Shown piece after piece: positions 14,956-18,146 of a DNA stretch of 18,146 nt. Every line of letters starts with the position of its first letter. The stretch's first letter is position 1. Location of the stretch: the NCBI GenBank assembly GCA_946479905.1, contig CAMLIA010000070.1:1-18146 (forward strand), in the 5' to 3' direction. The DNA is from an uncultured Frankiales bacterium (GTDB lineage: Bacteria > Actinomycetota > Actinomycetes > Mycobacteriales > SCTD01). Under the pieces are notes generated by a model. It searched no databases and was not told where the DNA came from. It saw nothing but the letters and a program-made list of their open reading frames with translations. The position numbers and the translations under genes are program-made.

Positions 14956-15195
14956 CTAGCGGACCTCGTCGGTGTCGACGACGTCGACGCGCACGCCCTT
15001 GCCGCCGATGGCGGCGACGACGGTGCGCAGCGCCTTGGCGGTGCGGCCGGAGCGGCCGATCACCTTGCCGAGGTCGTCGGGGTTGACCCGCACCTCGAGG
15101 GTGCGGCCACGACGTCCGGAGACCATGTCGACGGTGACGTCGTCGGGGTTGTCGACGATGCCCTTGACCAGGTGCTCGAGAGCGGCCTCGAGCAC
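14956..15195 (-). CDS. khpA: KH-domain RNA-binding protein (KhpA-like)
   Basis: The 79-residue product is a single KH domain with the GRSG loop at 47-50 (LGKVIGRSGRTAKALR) that contacts RNA. Members of this family, always next to rpsP, bind many small RNAs and mRNAs in Gram-positive bacteria and affect cell growth. The GTG at 15195 directly abuts the rpsP TAA with no spacer, and a GGAGG site sits in the last rpsP codons, so translation is probably coupled. The gene symbol follows the Gram-positive usage and is a family-level assignment. Confidence 0.93.
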   Translation of the reverse strand: MLEAALEHLVKGIVDNPDDVTVDMVSGRRGRTLEVRVNPDDLGKVIGRSGRTAKALRTVVAAIGGKGVRVDVVDTDEVR

Positions 15196-15780
15196 TTAGG
15201 CCTCCGCGGGGGTCTCGGTCGCGTCGCCGGACGCCTCGCTGGTGGCCTCGGCGGCAGGGGCCTCCTCGGCAGCAGCCTCGGGAGCAGCCTCGGTGGCAGC
15301 CTCGGCCGGAGCCGGGGTCTCCTCGGCGGCGGGCGCCTCGGCAGCCTCCGCAGCAGCCGGGGTCTCCTCGGCCGCGGGCGCCTCGGCAGCCTTCTTGGGG
15401 GCCGCCTTCTTCTTCGGGGTCGTCGCGGCGCCGGCGGCCTCGAGGCCCTCCTTGGCCGCGGCCTCGAAGACCACGCGCTTGTCGGTCTTGGGGGCGGCGA
15501 CCTTCAGCGGCTCGGGAGCCGCCTCGCCCTTGAACTTCTGCCAGTCGCCGGTCTTGCTGAGGATCTTCTGCACGGGCTCGGTCGGCTGCGCGCCGACGCC
15601 CAGCCAGTAGGCGGCGCGCTCGGCGTCGACCTCGATGAAGGAGGGCTCCTCCTTCGGGTGGTACTTGCCGATCGTCTCGATGACGCGCCCGTCCCGCTTG
15701 GTGCGGGCGTCGGCGACGACGATGCGGTAGTACGGGGCGCGCATCTTGCCGAGGCGCATGAGCTTGATCTTGACGGCCAC
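15196..15780 (-). CDS. rpsP: 30S ribosomal protein S16 with long Ala/Glu tail
   Basis: The 194-residue product has the S16 core in residues 1-83 ([33 protein letters not shown]). After it comes an extension of about 110 residues: a mixed segment (84-118), a lysine patch ([10 protein letters not shown], 121-130) and then a disordered Ala/Glu/Pro tail. Actinobacterial S16 proteins often have extensions, but this one is long. The tail contains the nine-residue unit APAAEETPA twice, 15 residues apart. The GTG at 15780 is chosen because the S16 core begins right there; AGGAG lies about a dozen bases upstream. It is the first gene of the rpsP-khpA-rimM-trmD cluster. Confidence 0.95.
   Translation of the reverse strand: MAVKIKLMRLGKMRAPYYRIVVADARTKRDGRVIETIGKYHPKEEPSFIEVDAERAAYWLGVGAQPTEPVQKILSKTGDWQKFKGEAAPEPLKVAAPKTDKRVVFEAAAKEGLEAAGAATTPKKKAAPKKAAEAPAAEETPAAAEAAEAPAAEETPAPAEAATEAAPEAAAEEAPAAEATSEASGDATETPAEA
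15311..15391. repeat. Two 36-bp direct repeats within the rpsP tail
   Basis: Positions 15311-15346 and 15356-15391 match over 36 bases with one difference, offset by 45 bases (15 codons). They encode the repeated APAAEETPA unit. Such near-identical in-frame copies suggest recent expansion by slippage or unequal recombination. Confidence 0.85.
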
Positions 15781-15814
15781 GTTCGTGGTTCTCCTGGAGG
15801 ACAGACGGGGTGAG

Positions 15815-15848
15815 CGACCCGCGCACGCGTGGGGATGCGTCGCGGTCG
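15815..15848 (-). promoter_or_regulatory. Hairpin in the rpsP 5' leader
   Basis: Stem segments of 5, 3 and 4 bp separated by single bulged Cs (15820, 15824) close an eight-base loop, giving 12 pairs. It lies 34 bases upstream of the rpsP GTG. It could be a leader element for the ribosomal operon; no known RNA family is recognised. Confidence 0.4.
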
Positions 15849-15909
15849 GCTCTGTGCGGACACGCCGGGGACGGGTAGAGGGCCGTCGTCCGGCGGGAAC
15901 TCGGTGACA

Positions 15910-15918
15910 AGTGTGCCA
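15910..15918 (-). promoter_or_regulatory. Candidate extended -10 promoter of the rpsP operon
   Basis: The minus strand reads TGGCACACT, identical to the nine bases upstream of rplS. It predicts a leader of about 123 bases that contains the hairpin at 15815-15848. No good -35 box is seen 16-18 bases upstream. The element is within 40 bases of the divergent MFS start, so the two promoters must overlap. Confidence 0.45.
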
Positions 15919-15954
15919 GACCCGCGGCTGGACGCGTAGGCGAGACTGCCGCGG

Positions 15955-17187
15955 GTGACCTCCACCGCGCTCGAGGACCTGGCGCGCCATCCGGAGCCGC
16001 CGCTGTGGCGCACACCCGGGCTGGCGGTGCTCTTCACCGCGAGCACGACGGCACGCCTCGCCAACGAGGCGTCCCGGATCGCCCTGGTCCTGCTCGTTCT
16101 CGACCGCACCGGGTCGCCGGCCCTGGCGGGTGCGCTGGTCGCGGCGCTCACGCTGCCTGCTCTGGTCACCGGTCCGCTCCTCGGAGCGTGGCTGGACCGG
16201 ACCGTCCACCGGCGGGCGGCTTTCGTCGCCAACGAGCTGCTGCTGGTCAGCGCCCTGGTCGGCGTGACGCTCGTCGCCGGCCACGGCCCCTCGTGGAGCG
16301 TCGTGCTGCTGGGGGGACTCGCCGGCCTGACGCTGCCCGTCCTGACCGGCGGCTTCACGGGCCTCATCGCGCCGCTGGTCCCTGCCGAGCTGCTGCGCCG
16401 GGCGTACGGCGCGGAGTCGACGTCCTACAACGTGGCGGGGGTCGCCGGCCCGGCGCTGGCCGGGGCGGTCGCGGCGTGGTCGACTCTCGCGTCCGCGCTC
16501 GTCTGCATCGGGCTGTCGACCGTCGCGCTCGCAGCGGTGCTCCGGGTGCCGATGCCGGCTCCGTCAGGAGTGACCGGCGGGTTGCTGCGCTCGGTGCGCG
16601 CCGGCATCAGGCACCTCGCGACGACGCCGCCACTGCGGTCGGTCACGGTCGCCACCACGCTGTCGTTCCTGGGGATGGGGGCCTTCCCGGTCGTGTTCCC
16701 CGCACTCGCCGTCGAGGTCGGTGCCCGACGGGCCGCGAGCGGCGCCCTGTTCAGCGGCTTCGCCATCGGGGCCCTGCTCGGCTCGCTCGTGATGGCTGCC
16801 CGGTCACCCCGGACAGGACCACTTCGCCTGGCGATGCTGGGGATCAGCGGTCTCGTGGTCGTGTTCGCCGGCCTCTCCGTCGTACCGTCCCTGGGCCTGG
16901 CGCTGGTGCTCGTCGTCGTCGCCGGGGCCTTCGAGGGGCCGGTGCTGTCGTCGACGCTGACCGTCCGCGAGCAGCACTCCCCCGCGTCGATGCGCACCCA
17001 GGTCGTGACGACGGCGGCGTCCATCAAGTTCGGCGCGTACGCGCTGGGCGCGGCGGTCGGCGGCCACGTGGTCGCGACGTCCGGTGGGCGCGCGGGGATG
17101 TGGTTCGTGGCCGGCTGCCAGGTGCTCGGGGTGCTCGCCGGAGCCGTCGCCCTCGGCTGGCCCGCCTTCCGGCACCGCTTCCGCTGA
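15955..17187 (+). CDS. MFS transporter
   Basis: The 410-residue product is hydrophobic throughout, with roughly 10-12 membrane segments in two halves separated by a basic loop near residues 205-225. The pattern ([34 protein letters not shown] early; [13 protein letters not shown] in the second half) is that of major facilitator proteins of the drug/proton antiporter kind. The substrate cannot be told. GTG 15955 opens the frame; the ribosome binding site is weak and the leader must be very short because the rpsP promoter region lies just upstream, so leaderless or near-leaderless translation is possible. The gene separates rpsP from ffh, is unrelated to its neighbours in function and was probably acquired at this spot. 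Confidence 0.85.
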   Translation: MTSTALEDLARHPEPPLWRTPGLAVLFTASTTARLANEASRIALVLLVLDRTGSPALAGALVAALTLPALVTGPLLGAWLDRTVHRRAAFVANELLLVSALVGVTLVAGHGPSWSVVLLGGLAGLTLPVLTGGFTGLIAPLVPAELLRRAYGAESTSYNVAGVAGPALAGAVAAWSTLASALVCIGLSTVALAAVLRVPMPAPSGVTGGLLRSVRAGIRHLATTPPLRSVTVATTLSFLGMGAFPVVFPALAVEVGARRAASGALFSGFAIGALLGSLVMAARSPRTGPLRLAMLGISGLVVVFAGLSVVPSLGLALVLVVVAGAFEGPVLSSTLTVREQHSPASMRTQVVTTAASIKFGAYALGAAVGGHVVATSGGRAGMWFVAGCQVLGVLAGAVALGWPAFRHRFR

Positions 17188-17201
17188 CCTCTCGAGGGGT
17201 G

Positions 17202-17291
17202 CCTTCCCTCGTGCACGCAACCGGCCGGCAACCGGCCCCGCGCACGCTCAGACCAGACAGCCCGGCGCGCCATCCCGTGCACGCGGGAAGG
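17202..17291. terminator. Long inverted repeat between the MFS gene and ffh
   Basis: Arms 17202-17217 and 17276-17291 pair over 15 of 16 bases around a 58-base spacer. Each arm ends in the palindrome CGTGCACG, and the spacer holds AACCGGCC twice. It fills the 114-base gap between convergent genes and may act as a bidirectional terminator, though the spacer is long for one. Confidence 0.4.
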
Positions 17292-17301
17292 GACCTCAGG
17301 G

Positions 17302-18146
17302 TCACCGGTTCCGGTAGAGGCCCAGCGGGTCGGGCGGCGGCTCGGGCAGGCCGAGCGGGTTCGTGGGCTTCACGGCGGACGGGCCGCCACCGGCACGGCC
17401 GGGGCCCTTCTTCTTGCCACCCACGGCCTGCTGGCGCTTGGCCTTGCGGCCCAGTCCCGGCATGCCGGGGATGCCACCCATGCCGGCCATCTGCTTCATC
17501 ATCTTCTGGGCCTCACCGAAGCGGTTCACGAGGTTGTTGACCTCGGGAACGCTGGTGCCGGATCCCTTCGCGATGCGCATCCGGCGCGAGCCGTTCAGCA
17601 CCTTCGGGTCGCGGCGCTCCTGCGGCGTCATGGAGCGGATGATGGCGGTGATGCGGTCGAGGTCCTTGTCGTCGACCTGAGCCATCGCCTCCTTCATCTG
17701 CCCGCCGATGCCGGGGAGCATCCCGAGCAGCGAGGTGAGCGAGCCCATCTTCTTGATCTGCTGCATCTGCTGCAGGAAGTCCTCGAGGTCGAAGTCCTCG
17801 CCGGACTGCAGCTTGGCCGCTGCCTTCTCGGCCTCGGCCTGGTCGAAGTGCTTCTCGGCCGTCTCGATGAGCGTCAGGACGTCGCCCATGCCGAGGATGC
17901 GCGAGGCCATCCGCTCGGGGTGGAAGACGTCGAAGTCGTCGAGCTTCTCGCCCTTGGAGGCGAACAGGATCGGCTGGCCGGTGAGGTGCCGCACCGACAG
18001 CGCCGCGCCACCGCGGGCGTCGCCGTCGAGCTTGGTGAGGACGACGCCGCTGAAGCCGACGCCCTCCTGGAAGGCCTGAGCCGTGGTGACGGCGTCCTGG
18101 CCGATCATCGCGTCGACGACGAAGAGCACCTCGTCGGGCTGCACGG
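17302..18146 (-). CDS. ffh: Signal recognition particle protein Ffh, C-terminal part (5' end outside window)
   Basis: About 281 residues are visible. They hold the later part of the GTPase (NG) domain, with the VLTKLDGDARGGAALS guanine-specificity region and FASKGEKLDDFDVFHP, then the methionine-rich M domain (GSLTSLLGMLPGIG, RRMRIAKGSGTSVPEVN, MMKQMAGMGGIPGMPGLG) that binds 4.5S RNA and signal sequences. A Gly/Lys/Pro tail follows. Ffh directs nascent membrane proteins to FtsY and the Sec translocon. The frame is open to base 18146 with no valid start in view, so the gene continues to the right. It converges on the MFS gene. Confidence 0.97.
   Translation of the reverse strand, partial: VQPDEVLFVVDAMIGQDAVTTAQAFQEGVGFSGVVLTKLDGDARGGAALSVRHLTGQPILFASKGEKLDDFDVFHPERMASRILGMGDVLTLIETAEKHFDQAEAEKAAAKLQSGEDFDLEDFLQQMQQIKKMGSLTSLLGMLPGIGGQMKEAMAQVDDKDLDRITAIIRSMTPQERRDPKVLNGSRRMRIAKGSGTSVPEVNNLVNRFGEAQKMMKQMAGMGGIPGMPGLGRKAKRQQAVGGKKKGPGRAGGGPSAVKPTNPLGLPEPPPDPLGLYRNR

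Noticed and set aside
15196..15450. Possible CRISPR or tandem-repeat array.
   Set aside because: The repeats are in-frame codons for an Ala/Glu tail, with no regular spacers; only two copies are near identical.
14917..15813. A Gly/Leu-rich 298-codon plus-strand frame that looks like a repeat protein.
   Set aside because: It mirrors the Ala/Glu repeats of S16 and the KH gene on the opposite strand.

Overview
This 18,146-base window is chromosomal DNA from a very GC-rich actinobacterium. The protein families point that way: WhiG-type sigma factor, DUF2469, a long Ala/Glu tail on S16, and many GTG starts. Most of the gene order is the conserved actinobacterial block rpsB / M23 peptidase / xerC / dprA / comM-like / yraN / DUF2469 / rnhB / lepB / rplS / trmD / rimM / KH protein / rpsP / ffh. 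From memory the same core order is found in Mycobacterium (Rv2890c to Rv2916c). whiG hints at a lineage that sporulates or makes motile cells, but the genus cannot be fixed from this sequence.

Layout. Positions 1-149 hold the 5' end of rpsB (minus). Positions 363-5158 hold a plus-strand pair: an exported, membrane-anchored M23 (LytM-like) peptidase, translationally coupled to a 1366-residue FtsK/SpoIIIE ATPase of the EccC/EssC (type VII secretion) type. A single WXG100 gene (5223-5513, minus) converges on it across a strong terminator hairpin. No EccB, EccD, EccE or mycosin gene is present. This EccC + WXG100 pair, lying between the M23 gene and whiG/xerC, is the main accessory feature of the window.

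Positions 5634-10509 form a tightly packed minus-strand operon, yraN > comM-like > dprA > xerC > whiG, with joints from a 26-nt overlap to a 23-nt gap. It places a developmental or motility sigma factor at the end of a DNA-processing operon. Positions 10606-15780 are a long minus-strand run starting at rpsP: rpsP > khpA-like > rimM > trmD > rplS > lepB > NUDIX > rnhB > DUF2469 > a small Ala/Pro-rich ORF. The first four genes are almost contiguous. rplS probably has its own promoter, which shares a nine-base core with the rpsP promoter region. The rplS-lepB joint carries two hairpins that flank the lepB start codon. An MFS transporter gene (15955-17187, plus) runs divergently from rpsP and convergently to ffh, whose C-terminal part fills 17302-18146.

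Functionally, most of the window is ribosome assembly and protein export housekeeping (S2, S16, L19, RimM, TrmD, KH protein, SRP Ffh, signal peptidase I) plus DNA and RNA maintenance (RNase HII, DprA, ComM-like, XerC, YraN). The accessory layer is the type VII pair, WhiG, the NUDIX hydrolase and the MFS transporter. No intergenic stretch exceeds 300 bases, and no tRNA, rRNA, CRISPR array or insertion sequence was seen. All function calls come from reading motifs by eye; no database search was run.
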